From Elymus sibiricus (taxonomy: Eukaryota > Streptophyta > Magnoliopsida > Poales > Poaceae): a stretch of DNA of 64,000 nucleotides. The first letter of the stretch is position 1; every line of letters begins with the position of its first letter. The notes below the pieces were generated by a model. It made no database searches and was not told the origin of the DNA. It worked only from the letters and a program-made list of their open reading frames with translations. Shown here one piece after another: positions 10,945-20,675 of the stretch. The stretch lies in contig CM077676.1 in NCBI GenBank assembly GCA_039707655.1, positions 455,504,379 to 455,568,378 of the forward strand, in the 5' to 3' direction. The position numbers and the translations under genes were made by a program.

Positions 10945-11525
10945 TATACTGAATTCTAGGGTTAGGTGTTTTAGTTAACTGAATTTTAGGTGTTTAGTTA
11001 ACTGAATTCTAGGGTTAGGTATTTTAGGTGTTTAGGTGTTTTAGTTAACTGAATTCTAGGGTTAGCTGTTTTAGTGAACTGAATTTTAGGTGCTTAGTTA
11101 ATTTAATTCTAGGGTTAGGTATTTTAGGTGTTTAGTTAAGTTAATTCTAGGGTTAGGGTTTTCAGTTCCTGTTAAATGAATTCTAGGTATTTTAGGTGTT
11201 TAGGTAACAGAATTCTAGTGTAATGTTAGTAAATGAGTGAGAGTGCTTGCTTTTTAAAGATTGGGGGGAAAGATGCAAAATTAGTAGGACAAAAAATTCA
11301 GAAAATTCATAGAAGTTTTATGTTGGACATTAGATAGGAATTTAGCTAGGGTTTTTTATTAGGACAGTAGCTGTTTTATATTAGGACAGTAGCTAGGAAT
11401 TTAGCTAGGGTTTTTTGAGAAGTAGCTATTGTTTTGTTTAGTTAACCCTAGTAGATAGGAATTTAACTAGGGTTTTTTATTAGGACAATAGCTGTTTTAT
11501 ATTAGGACAGTACCTAGGAATTTAA
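10945..11525 (+). repeat. Degenerate short repeats with telomere-like AGGGTTAG
   Basis: From 10945 to about 11230, units of TTAGTTAACTGAATTCTAGGGTTAGGT recur with period about 35-60. From 11337 to 11525 a second unit (GGAATTTAGCTAGGGTTTTTT, then ATTAGGACAGTAGCTG) occurs twice, about 120 bases apart. AGGGTTAG resembles the plant telomere unit but is never in a regular TTTAGGG run. The region is probably a first intron of the second gene. Confidence 0.55.
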
Positions 11526-11756
11526 AACATATTTTGATGGTGAATTTCTTTATGGTGAATTTCTTTGAATAATTAAAGTGCATGAATTTCTTTGATATAC
11601 ATGATGTTGGCTGTTGATGGTGAACATATTTTGAATAATTGAAGTGCCAAATGATATTGGCTGCTGTTGTTGCCATATGATGTGCCAAATGATGGAGATG
11701 ATGTGCTATTGTTGCCTATGTTGGCTTTTCTTGTTTGCAGGGAAATGATCCGAGTG

Positions 11757-11950
11757 GCCTATGTTTTGCCGGAATGTTGATTCATTTCCGTTCCGGCGAA
11801 TTTCAGGCGCTCGATATGTCCACTTTTTAGCAAAGGTCATGCCGAAATTTCCCGTGAATTTCGGCATGACTTGTGCTAGAAAGTAGGCATATCGAGTGCC
11901 CGGGATTTGCTGGGACGGGAATGAAACGGCATTCCGGCAAACCATAGGCC
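11757..11950. repeat. Long inverted repeat (hairpin), about 94-base arms
   Basis: The left arm 11757-11850 and right arm 11857-11950 are complementary along nearly their whole length, roughly 80-85% by eye, with a 6-base loop CCCGTG. The innermost stems GCCGAAATTT and AATTTCGGC pair perfectly. A transcript through it would fold into a miRNA-precursor-like stem. It lies about 70 bases upstream of the start of the second gene, and the left arm is duplicated at 6537-6632. Confidence 0.8.
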
Positions 11951-12018
11951 TTTTTTTATGTCATTACTCATTTTATTATAGTTTAAGAATTAAACGAGCA
12001 GACTTAATCATAGGAAAC

Positions 12019-15000
12019 ATGTCGAACAACGACGAAACCGGGGCTTCTGACCACGCTGCCGACGACATACAATATGACCGTGAACATGATTACCTCGACT
12101 TTTTGTCTAGTCAGCAAATAGAAGGTTTGTAGGGCGACCTGGTCATAGCGGACGATGGTACTGCTGCAGACATCGACACAGATGGCACCGATGGCGGCGC
12201 CGAGACCGGCGCCGAAGGTACCGACGCCGAAGCCGGTAATGAAAAGAAGAAGCAGAAGAAGCAGAGGACACAACGCCCTAACAAACTCGGCATCAGAAGA
12301 ATCCTGGTCACAGAGATGCACCCCGGCAAATTCGAGCCAATAGCGCCGGATGAAGCTCGCAAGTGCTACAGCAACCAAGTTGGATGCATCCTACGAGAAA
12401 CCGCAAGCATCAACGACAATGACTTAAGGAAGAAACCACATCTAGAGCACTTGCTCCTAACAAAGCTGCACAAGAGATTCCAGTTCCCCGGCCGGGATGA
12501 CCGCATAGAAAACCCGTGGGATGATGCTGCCATGAAAGATATTAATAACCACGCCATGGGCATGTTCAACAACGATTTGGCCACCTGGAAAGGGAGTGTG
12601 AAACGAGCGATTGATGCTAACGATGTCCAAGATTTTGGCGGACAATCCGACACTTACGACAGAGGAGTTCAAAAAGTTCAAGGACACTTCCGCTACCGAG
12701 GCAGCCAAGATTAAGTCTGAGAAATACAAGGGCCTTCAGCAAAGGAACACGGGGAACCAACGCCTCGGAAGCCGTGGCTACATTGGCAAGAGGCCCATAT
12801 GGGATAAGGAGGACGCGGAACGTGAAGCCGCGGGGATCCTAGACCCCTACGTGGAGTTCACCGACCCGCAGGAGCGTGACTTCATCAGGGCCCGGTACAA
12901 GTGGGACAAGGAAAAGAAGGTTTGGTAGATGGACCCGATCACGAGGAAATTGATTAGATTACTGGTAATTATTCTTTTACCACCTTACATTTAGCTTCTG
13001 ATCAAGTGGACTACACGTTGTAGTAACATTCGTAAACGGTTCACGTTCCTTTTGCAGAAGGAGCAACACAGGCTTGCAGCCGAAAGTGACTCGTCATCTC
13101 AGTCGTCGATGAGGCCCAAGTGGGACACCCCTCTCAACCGGGCCTTGAACCAACTAAAGGGATTCCCTTTGGACCAGCGGCCGCAATATGGACGTGTGCA
13201 CGGCGTCGGAGACGGCGCCATGTGGAAGTACTACTACAACGAGGGCCCGGAGGCCAAAAAGCAGAAAAAGAAGTTCAGTCAGTTGAACATCGATGAGAAG
13301 GTGAAGCTTGTGGTCGAGAAAAATGCAGCTGAGGCCGAGAAAAAGCAGCTCAGGCCGCAGAAGCAAACAAAAATGAGTTGGTCCAGCAGGCAGTCAATGC
13401 AGCTGTAGCTGCCTGCAGAAATGATTTCGCTACTAACTTGATTCCGGCTATTATTGACTGGACGAAGCAAAATCCAGACAAGACGGCACAAGATTTTCCC
13501 ATGCCCAGCTTCGTCGGGAGCAACTCGGTGAACATCGCACCACCACCACCTGCTGCCGCTACCGCACAAGGTCCCGCACCCGCACCTGCTCCCGCACCAG
13601 CTCATAGCAGCCCGTCCTCTGTCTCTGGCATGCTAGGCGGGCCTTCATCTTTGGCTGACCTCGACGCCCTCACGGTAATTACACGTCGCACCAACATATA
13701 TATAATCTTCTGTTTTTCGTTGCCTTTCAGATGTCTTACGCCGCAGACATGTCTTTGTAGGCCGACGAAACCCTGTGCACCATACTCTACATGATCAACG
13801 GACAGAAGGTGGACGTGGGAAAGGCAGTGATAACGAAGCCCTTGGAACTCACGTTCCACGGCCAGCCGATCCCCGTTGGCACCTTCAGGGTTACCTTGTC
13901 GAGTGTGAAAGCGGGCCACGAGGATTTGACTCCTCCAGTACGGCTCGGGGGAGAGGAGGACGAGACCCCGATGCGGCTTGGAGAATGCAAGGGTTGGATG
14001 CTGCTGTGGCCGAAGAATCTTCTTCGTCTGGAGGCGGCCGAGAGCACACCAATGACCACACATCAGCAAGGTATGAACACCACCACCCCGCCTATGCAAT
14101 TACCAGCGCCTCTTGTGCCGGGTGAGAGCGGCGGACGACGCGAGGAAGGGGGTCCAATAGTGGATGATGTAGTCAGCCCCGTGGAACAAGGAATGGATGA
14201 TGAGATGGAGGAGGAGGACCCTCTCCGGTTCCTCAATACCGGCGCCGCCTATGACGACGGACAAATGATGAGTCAGCCATATGACTCGGGCTATGAGCAT
14301 GCGGATGAGGAGATGGATGATGTGCCCGGGAAGGAACGTCCTAGGGTTGATTGCAAGAAGTCTCTCTTCATGCATTCCTCACAGGACACGCCTCCAGATG
14401 CCGCCTCAACGCAGGGTCATCTAGCCGAGGGTCGTAAAGTGCTTAGCCCGACGACACTGGTGGCGGGGGTAAGGAAGGGTCTGGACGGTCAACCCAAGAA
14501 AAAGGAGAGGAAGAGACCGACGAAGAGAGGCACTGCTGCCGCCAAAGCTTCTAGCAGCCAGCCGACCGATTTTGCAGACCGTGTACCGGTCAAAGGTGCG
14601 GTGATGTACCATGTCGCGGGCGAGCCGATCCTACCGCCGAAACCGCTAGAGGGCATATCAGGGGATCTCAGGAGACTGCACGACCATGTGCTGTCGACTG
14701 AGAAAAGCCTTCTCGCCTCGGAGGATCCAGGATATCCGCTTTACGCGGTTCGTGTGCCTCAGGCCAAGTGCTACGTTGATACACTGCCCGCGGAGGTGTT
14801 CTTCATGCGGTTTGATCACGTCTTTGAGATGTTTCTCACGAGGCGGCTCGATTTTACGATCGTCCGCCTTTTTGCGCTACATATGAACTTCATCATCAGG
14901 AGAGAACAAATCTCGCAAATCTCGGTGGCGGATCCATACTACATGCATGAGTCCTTCTTGAGTCTCGGCGAGTTTGAACGTAAAGCTGCTAGGGACTACA

Positions 15001-15658
15001 TCGAATACTTCATGGTAACGAATAAGGACAAGGAAACGATTCTCCTGCCTTATCATCCAATGTAAGTCATTGCCGGACAACCCTTTCGTACATTTCAATC
15101 ATTCCTTCGCTTATATGGAGACTAATTTGAGGTGTCTTTATTTTCCGCAGCAACGGGTGCGCCGTCCTTATCGTTCTTTTCCCGCGAGTCTCCCACGCCG
15201 TGTATTTCGACTCGTCCAGAAACTTCAAGAAGAAAGACTACACCCACATAATGGATATTCTGGATGATGCTCTCCACGGCTTCAGCATGAGGGGTGGCCA
15301 CATGGAGATCAGGAAACAAAGGAAGAACAAGCCGGGTTTCTCGCATAAAACTACCTTCTGCCCCATCCATCAACCGACAACAAGCAAGAACAATGGATTC
15401 TACCTCCTCCATCTCATGATGGAGTTCAGAAGGGATCACCAACAGCTTCGCATGACAACAAGAAACGATGAACATATCCGCAAATGGGCAGAATCCTTAG
15501 GAGACGAACCGGATTATAAACTCAGAGATGACTTCTTTCGCATCCAGAAGGACATTGCAACGATCATCATGAAAGAAGTCGTCGAAGAGAAGGGGATGTT
15601 CCACCACGACCCTATATCGCGAGCTGATGTCAGAACTCGCATAGGCATGCAATGTTAG
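12019..15658 (+). pseudogene. Second CACTA gene (TNPA-like/plant-transposase protein with Ulp1-like end), broken
   Basis: Probably the element's accessory DNA-binding protein. The exons are about 12019-12964, 13058-13674, 13731-15061 and 15151-15658. The introns have clean GT-AG ends, and phases fit at all three junctions. The N-terminal half has an acidic region, a Lys-rich patch (KKKQKKQR), and a plant-transposase-like segment with RFQFPGR and RARYKWDKEKKVW. The middle is Pro/Ala-rich and low complexity. The last two exons resemble a C48 (Ulp1/SENP) peptidase. Damage comprises TAG at 12130-12132, 12926-12928 and 13758-13760, a frame change near 12600-12620, and a one-base loss in the A-run near 13335. 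In the peptidase part the Asp (YFDSS) is present. The positions where I expect the catalytic His and Cys hold Cys (about 15158) and Asn (near 15388), so it would not cleave even if repaired. That alignment is by eye. Confidence 0.75.
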
Positions 15659-16024
15659 GACCTGACGCTGTTCACGAAGCTAGGGTGCATCCTCCCAGAT
15701 ATGGATGGGTGGAACTTCCAGTGATTGACGATGCCGATGATGATGTGTCGGTTGAACTTGTAGTTTCTGTAGCGATGAAACTTTGTGATGTCAACGGTCC
15801 TGCTGAACTTGCGTAACGCTAGTTTGTTAGTTTGGGTACGATAACCTGCGTACATCTAGTTAATTAGTTTGGGTACGATGAACCTGCCTTGATTAATTAT
15901 GTTTACTATATGTTGCATCTATTAGCTAACTCTTTCTTTTCGTGTTGCTCAAATATATTATATTGCATATTATTGTTGAATTCGCTTGATGAAGATGCAT
16001 CTCTAACATGTACATAGGTCCTTG

Positions 16025-16285
16025 ATGGCGAAGAAGTGCTATGCCGAGTACATAGGGAGGGTTCCGGGAGTGTACGATGAGTGGCCCGAGTGTCAGGCCC
16101 AAGTGTCACGGTTCTCGGGCGGCAGCCATAAAGGGTTCGATAGCAGACAAGAAGCAGAAGCTAGTTACTTGAGCTTCACGCTAGCGCGAGAGAGGAATCA
16201 CAACCGGCGCCTCATGTATTGCATAATTCCGCTCTTACTCATAGTGATAGCTCTTCTCTTCTATATCATCGTTTTAGATGGATGA
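16025..16285 (+). CDS. RNase H1-type hybrid-binding (viroplasmin) domain plus membrane helix, 86 aa
   Basis: A small intact ORF near the 3' end of the inner CACTA. Residues about 3-50 match the caulimovirus viroplasmin/RNase H1 N-terminal domain: a YA-x-x-x-GRVPGVY start, W-x-EC-x-x-QV, FSGG, KGF and an EAEASYL end. In RNase H1 this fold binds RNA:DNA hybrids and double-stranded RNA. The domain is followed not by a nuclease but by a basic linker (RERNHNRR) and a hydrophobic segment of about 22 residues ending LDG, which looks like a tail anchor. I took the ATG at 16025, just after a CATAG that could be a splice acceptor. Unlike the two larger genes it has no stop or frameshift, though its length makes that weak evidence. 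Function within the transposon is unknown. Confidence 0.65.
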   Translation: MAKKCYAEYIGRVPGVYDEWPECQAQVSRFSGGSHKGFDSRQEAEASYLSFTLARERNHNRRLMYCIIPLLLIVIALLFYIIVLDG

Positions 16286-16784
16286 TGAAACATGTGTATG
16301 GGTTGACGATGTAGTTGCATGTATTCGAGACATATCATAACTTGTATCGCTATTTCGAGATCGATGATGATGAGAGACATCATTTGTGTTGGATGATGAT
16401 GACATGATTTGATAAGACTATTTGCATGTGTATGATATGATGAGACTATTGTGTGTATGATATGACATGCTATTGTATAAAACCAATTAAAAACAGAGAA
16501 AAAACGCTGCAGAAATTTTTTTACAGACAATAGTAACAGTAGCGCGGGGTATGTGTGTAGCAGTAGTGCTGCCTTAGCAGTAGCACGTGTTAAACAGGCG
16601 CGCTGCAGCTTTTAGCAGTAGCGAGGTTCACCTAAACGCGCTACTGCTAAACTCTAGTAGTAGTAGCGCGGGTGGAACAGCGCTACTGCTAATAGTTAGC
16701 TGTAGCGCCGTAGCAGTAGCGCGCCCACCCGCGCTACTGCTATGACAAAACCCCGCGCTACTGCTAGGGTTTTCCCTATTAGTT
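16286..16784. repeat. Right end of inner CACTA with subterminal array
   Basis: Bases 16286-16490 are ATG/GAT-rich 3' flank of the small ORF. From about 16529 to 16770, copies of AGCAGTAGCGCG and CGCGCTACTGCT alternate in both orientations and end in the terminal repeat, the mirror of the left end. Confidence 0.75.
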
Positions 16785-18546
16785 CTCGTCCAAGTGAAAG
16801 TGATGCAGGAAAGAAAGCATGGGGGCCAGAGAATAAACATATTATGGCCGAAGTCTAGAAGAATGCGGAGATTATCCAACATGTACTCCGGGAAATTCAG
16901 AGCTTCAGGGAGATCATAATTGATGTAATAAAAAGCAAGCCTACTACCTCATCATCACCATCATCACCGAAGAAGGAGAATTGAGTACACGGGTATGGGC
17001 ACCACCCTTGGTTTGTGCCAAGCTTGGGGGAGGTGCCCCGGTATCGTATCACCATCACTTTTATCATAATTATCTATCTTAGTTCGATCCTTAGTTATTT
17101 CGTGATTTAGAAGAATAAAGTTTTAGTATGATCTAGTCTTTAGTGCTTGCTTTGTGATCTAGCTATCTATGTAATCGAGTGTGAGATTTATATAATAAAG
17201 AGTAGTTGAGTTGAGTTGTTTTACTTTTGTTGATCCAATCTTATAAATTAAACAAAAGAATGAAGAAAAGAGAGATCATATGCTAATCCCATGGGGAGTG
17301 ATGACTTCACATAAAAGAAGTATAATTGATAAAACTTGTTGGAAGTTGACAAACATAGCATTGGTCATTGTTGCAATTCATGAAAGAAAGTAATCAAGGA
17401 ACAGAGGTCTCACATATAATTATACTATCTTGAACATTTTTTATGATTGTGAGCCCCCATTAAATATTCTATGTCAAATAGTTGACGTTGGAGAAGGGAG
17501 ACAACGTAATGAGTTATGATTGCTTATATTCACATAGAAGCTATATTGTTGTGGATCCTCCAACATGTGGTGTTTGCCCCCTATCTTCTGCTAGCCAAAA
17601 TTCTGTACTAAGTAGAGATACTACTTGTGCATCCAAAAACCCTTGAACCCAATTTCATGTCATGAGAGTCCACCATATCTGCCTATGGATTGAATAAGAT
17701 CCTTCAAGTAAGTTGTCATCGGTGCAAAGGCAATAAAAATTGCTCCTAAATATGCATGGTCTTTTATTGTAAGGGAAAATATGCTTTGTACGATCTTGTG
17801 ATGGTGAAGAAATAAAAGTGACAGACTGCATAATAAAGATTGCTATCACAAGGGGCAATATAAAGTGACGTTCCTTTACATTAAGAGCTTGCACATCTAA
17901 AAATAAAAAGCGCATGACAACCTCTGCTTCCCTCTGCGAAGGGCCTATCTTTTACTTTTATGTATTTACTTTCGTGCAAGAGTCAATAGTATTCTCCTCT
18001 ATTCCGTTTTTATTTTCTCTCTTGGCAAGCATCATGTGGTGGGGAAAGACCCAGGCATATATATCCAGTTGGATGTAGGTGATTATGAGTTATTATTGTT
18101 GACATTACCCTTGAGGTAAATACGTTGGGAGGCGAAATCATAAGCCCCTATCTTTCTATGTGTTTGACTAAAACTTTTGCTCCATAAGTATGCCGTGAGT
18201 GTCAGCAATCATAGAAGACTAAATGATAATTAAGTATATTAACTTGCTAAACAAAAGCTCTTACATAGACTCTTTCTGACAATATGATGAATTGCAATTG
18301 CTTCAGTGACTGAGATCATAGTTTGTTAGTTTTCAATACGGTTTGTAGTTCATACTTTATCTTGTGGATGAATTGTCACTTTTTCATGAGAAGTTTTATG
18401 ATGATATATTGCTGTTATAATAAAGATTATGATGCCTTCATGTCCGTATTTTGTTTTATCGACACCTCTCTCTCTAAACATGTGGTCATGATTATCGATT
18501 TCGGTTTTTCGCTTGAGGACAAGCGAGGTCTAAGCTTGGGGGAGTT
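16785..18546 (+). other. 3' internal region of the gypsy element
   Basis: Starts with the CTC duplication, then the continuation of the interrupted ORF to about 16982. Next comes GTGCCAAGCTTGGGGGAGGTGCC-type text and then about 1.4 kb of AT-rich non-coding DNA typical of Athila-like 3' regions. It ends with GACAAGCGAGGTCTAAGCTTG and a G-rich polypurine tract next to the LTR. A 141-codon ORF at 18323-18748 runs from this region into the LTR and has no recognisable domain. Confidence 0.6.
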
Positions 18547-19981
18547 GATACGCCCATTTTGCATCATGTTTTCCTACTATTATTTATTATGTTTTGGGTC
18601 ATTATTTCACTTTATGATACAATTCTTATGCCTTTTCTCTCTTATTTTGCATGTTTTACATGAAGAGGGAGATTGCCGGCAGCTGGAATTCTGGACCGGA
18701 AAGGGCTACAGCAGAGATAGCTATTCTGCACATCTCCAAATGACCTGAAAATTTACGGAGAATTGTTTGGGTGCCCCCCCCCCCGAGCTCGTGGGGCCCT
18801 TGGCAGGCCTCCGGGGCCCATCTTCTCCTCTAAGATGCTATTTTCCCTAGAAAAAATCAGAAGAAGACTTTCGGGCTGAAGAGCCGCCGTCTCGAGGCGG
18901 AACTTGGGCATGAGCAATTTTGCTTTCCGGCGGAGCGATTCCGCTGGGGATACTTCCCTCCGGGAGGGGGAAATCGAAGTCATCGACATCACCAACGATC
19001 CTCTCATCGTGGGAGGACCAATCTTCATCAACATCTTCACTAGCACCATCTCATCTCAAACCCTAGTTCATCTCTTGTATTCAATCTTTGTCTCAAAACC
19101 TTAGATTGGTACCTGTGGGTTGCTAGTAGTGTTGATTACATCTTGTAGTTGATGCTAGTTGGTTTATTTGGTGGAAGATTATATGTTCAGATCCTTAATG
19201 ATATTCAATACCCCTCTGATCTTGAACATGAATATGATTTATGAGTAGTTACTTTTGTTCTTGAGGACATGGGAGAAGTATTTTCATAAGTAATCATGTG
19301 AATTTGGTATTCGTTCGATATTTTGATGATATGTATGTTGTTGCTTCCTTTAGTTGTGTCGTGTGAACGTCGACTACATGACACTTCACCCTCTTTGGGC
19401 CTAAGGGAAGGCATTGTGGAGTATTAATTAGATGATGGGTTGCTAGAGTGACAGAAGCTTAACCCTAGTTTATGCGCTATTCTGTATGGGGCTGATTTGG
19501 ACCAATATGTTTCATGCTATGGTTAGATTTATCTTAATTCTTCTTTCATAGTTGCGGATGCTTGCAAGAGGGGGTAATCATAAGTGGGAGGCTTGTTCAA
19601 GTAAGAACAGCACCCAAGCACTGGTCCACCCACATATCAAATTATCAAAGTAGCGAACGCGAATCAACTAAACATGATGAAAGTGACTAGATGAGAATTC
19701 CCATGTGTCGTTGAGAACTCTTTGCTTTATATAAGAGACCGTTTCGGCTTGTCCTTTGCTATAAAAAGGATTGGGCCACCTTGCTGCACCTTGTTACAAT
19801 TGTCACTTGTTACTTGTTACGAATTATCTTGCTATCAAAACTATCTGTTACCGCTACTTTCAGTACTTGCAGAGAATACCTTGCTGAAAACCGCTTGTCA
19901 TTTCCTTCTACTCCTCGTTGGGTACGACACTCTTACTTATCGAAAGGACTACGATTGATCCCCTATACTTGTGGGTCATCA
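18547..19981 (+). repeat. 3' LTR of the truncated gypsy element
   Basis: Starts TGATACGCCCATTTTGCATC right after the polypurine tract and ends CCCCTATACTTGTGGGTCATCA, giving TG...CA boundaries over 1,435 bases. It includes a run of Cs at 18775-18784. The end is close to that of the LTR at 54285-55680 (CCCCTATACTTGTGGGTTATCA), but the starts differ, so these are related families and not the same one. Confidence 0.75.
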
Positions 19982-20006
19982 TAGGTCCTAGGTATAGGAG
20001 TTGTTA

Positions 20007-20160
20007 TGATGATGATGATGATGAGTAATGTGCTACAATGTGCTAGAATGATGAGATTTTATATGACTATGACGATGATGATGATGATGATGAGTTATGA
20101 TGATGATGATGATGATGAGTTCTTATGTGACTATGATGATGATGATGATGATGAGTTGTT
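20007..20160. repeat. GAT trinucleotide microsatellite
   Basis: Interrupted runs of (ATG)n/(GAT)n separated by AGTTATTATG-like spacers, in the right part of the outer CACTA. The same kind of DNA in shorter form follows the small ORF in the inner CACTA (16370-16450), which fits a homologous position in the two elements. Confidence 0.75.
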
Positions 20161-20371
20161 ATTATGATCATGATGAGTTATTATATCATTGGGTGGAAGA
20201 AACGCGGATTAGATTCAAGTGGATGGGTCCAAAGTGACCAAGTTGGCCAACTTGGTCACTTTGGACCCATCCACTTGAATCTAATCCAACTTGGTCACTT
20301 TGGACCCATCCACTTGAATCTAATCCGCGTTTCTTCCACCCAATGATATAATAACTCATCATGATCATAAT
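20161..20371. repeat. Perfect 86-bp inverted repeat with a duplicated 39-bp centre
   Basis: Bases 20161-20246 and 20286-20371 are inverse copies of each other, identical as far as I can read. The 39 bases between (20247-20285) repeat the first 39 bases of the right arm. The structure is therefore arm, then 39-bp partial copy, then full inverse arm. The arms include GGGTGGAAGAAACGCGGATT and TGGGTCCAAAGTGACC. Lack of divergence points to a recent origin or to continuing correction. Confidence 0.85.
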
Positions 20372-20459
20372 GATATAACAATCTCTTAATTGCTACTGTA
20401 TCAAAATTTATACAATGGTGTATAAATACAGTATAAAACAAAAGTAATGAAATAGAGAG

Positions 20460-20672
20460 GAATAGTAGTAGTGCGAGGGACAACCCACGCTGCTACTACT
20501 TAGCAGTAGCGCTGGTCTAGCCCAACGCTACTAATAACAAAATTAGTAGTAGCGTGGGGTCAAATCGGCGCTACTGCTAAAAGTTAGCTGTAGCGCCCTA
20601 GCAGTAGCGTGGGACCCCGCGCTACTGCTAGGCAAAAACCCCGCGCTACTACTAGGGTTTTCCCTAGTAGTG
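20460..20672. repeat. Right subterminal array and terminus of outer CACTA
   Basis: AGCAGTAGCGCTGG, CGCTACTGCTA and related motifs lead to the terminus TTTTCCCTAGTAGTG, the inverse of the left end at 4126. Confidence 0.75.
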
Positions 20673-20675
20673 TTA

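Larger units (their letters stand above)
5816..16784 (+). mobile_element. Inner CACTA transposon, about 11 kb, multi-gene
   Basis: The left end CACTACTAGGGAAAACC starts at 5816. The right end at 16784 reads GGTTTTCCCTATTAGTT, an inverse copy with changes in the last bases. The flanks are an exact CTC triplet at 5813-5815 and 16785-16787, the 3-bp target duplication expected for CACTA. Subterminal AGCAGTAGCGCG arrays lie at both ends. Inside, all in plus orientation, are a TNP2-type transposase pseudogene, a second spliced gene with an Ulp1-like end, and a small ORF with an RNase H1-type binding domain. The damaged right terminus and broken transposase mean it cannot move by itself. Confidence 0.88.
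4931..19981 (+). mobile_element. 5'-truncated Athila-like Ty3/gypsy retrotransposon, split by inner CACTA
   Basis: The visible parts are 4931-5812 and 16785-19981. The 3' end is clear: a purine-rich tract (AAGCTTGGGGGAG, 18531-18545) followed by an LTR that starts TGATACGCCC. The left part is internal and partly coding DNA with GC-rich GGCGCGCCC palindromes near 5258-5290. No 5' LTR, gag, protease or reverse transcriptase is present, so the 5' portion was lost. The element sits inside the outer CACTA. TAGGT occurs both at 4929-4933 and just after the LTR (19982-19986), but with the 5' LTR missing I cannot call it a proven target duplication. Confidence 0.7.
4126..20672. mobile_element. Outer CACTA transposon (deleted derivative), host of nested insertions
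   Basis: The left end at 4126 reads CACTACTAGGGAAAAG. The right end at 20672 is its inverse, CTTTTCCC-type text ending CTAGTAGTG, so the terminal inverted repeats start CACTACTAGGGAAAA. Flanking triplets are CTA (4123-4125) and TTA (20673-20675), a 3-bp target duplication with one change. Both ends carry subterminal arrays of AGCAGTAGCGCG. No transposase belonging to this outer copy is visible. Its own DNA is about 4126-4930 and 19982-20672, and the rest is the inserted gypsy element with the inner CACTA. The flanks joined together match a paralogous uninterrupted copy at 21268-21340, which supports the boundaries. Confidence 0.82.

Noticed and set aside
10271..10952. 222- and 141-codon ORFs between the CACTA genes
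   Set aside because: They overlap the polypurine tract, subterminal motifs and a GC tandem repeat. No protein similarity is seen.
10945..11230. Interstitial telomere
   Set aside because: AGGGTTAG phrases are separated by 25-50 bases of other sequence and never form a TTTAGGG run.
16025..16285. Viral (caulimovirus) insertion because of the viroplasmin-type domain
   Set aside because: No other pararetroviral domain is nearby, the ORF lies within clear CACTA ends, and the same domain occurs in cellular RNase H1.
18323..18748. 141-codon ORF at the gypsy 3' end
   Set aside because: It crosses the LTR boundary and consists of AT-rich hydrophobic text with no known domain.
20164..20368. Pair of 60-codon ORFs with nearly the same peptide on opposite strands
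   Set aside because: The identity is a direct result of the perfect inverted repeat and does not indicate two genes.
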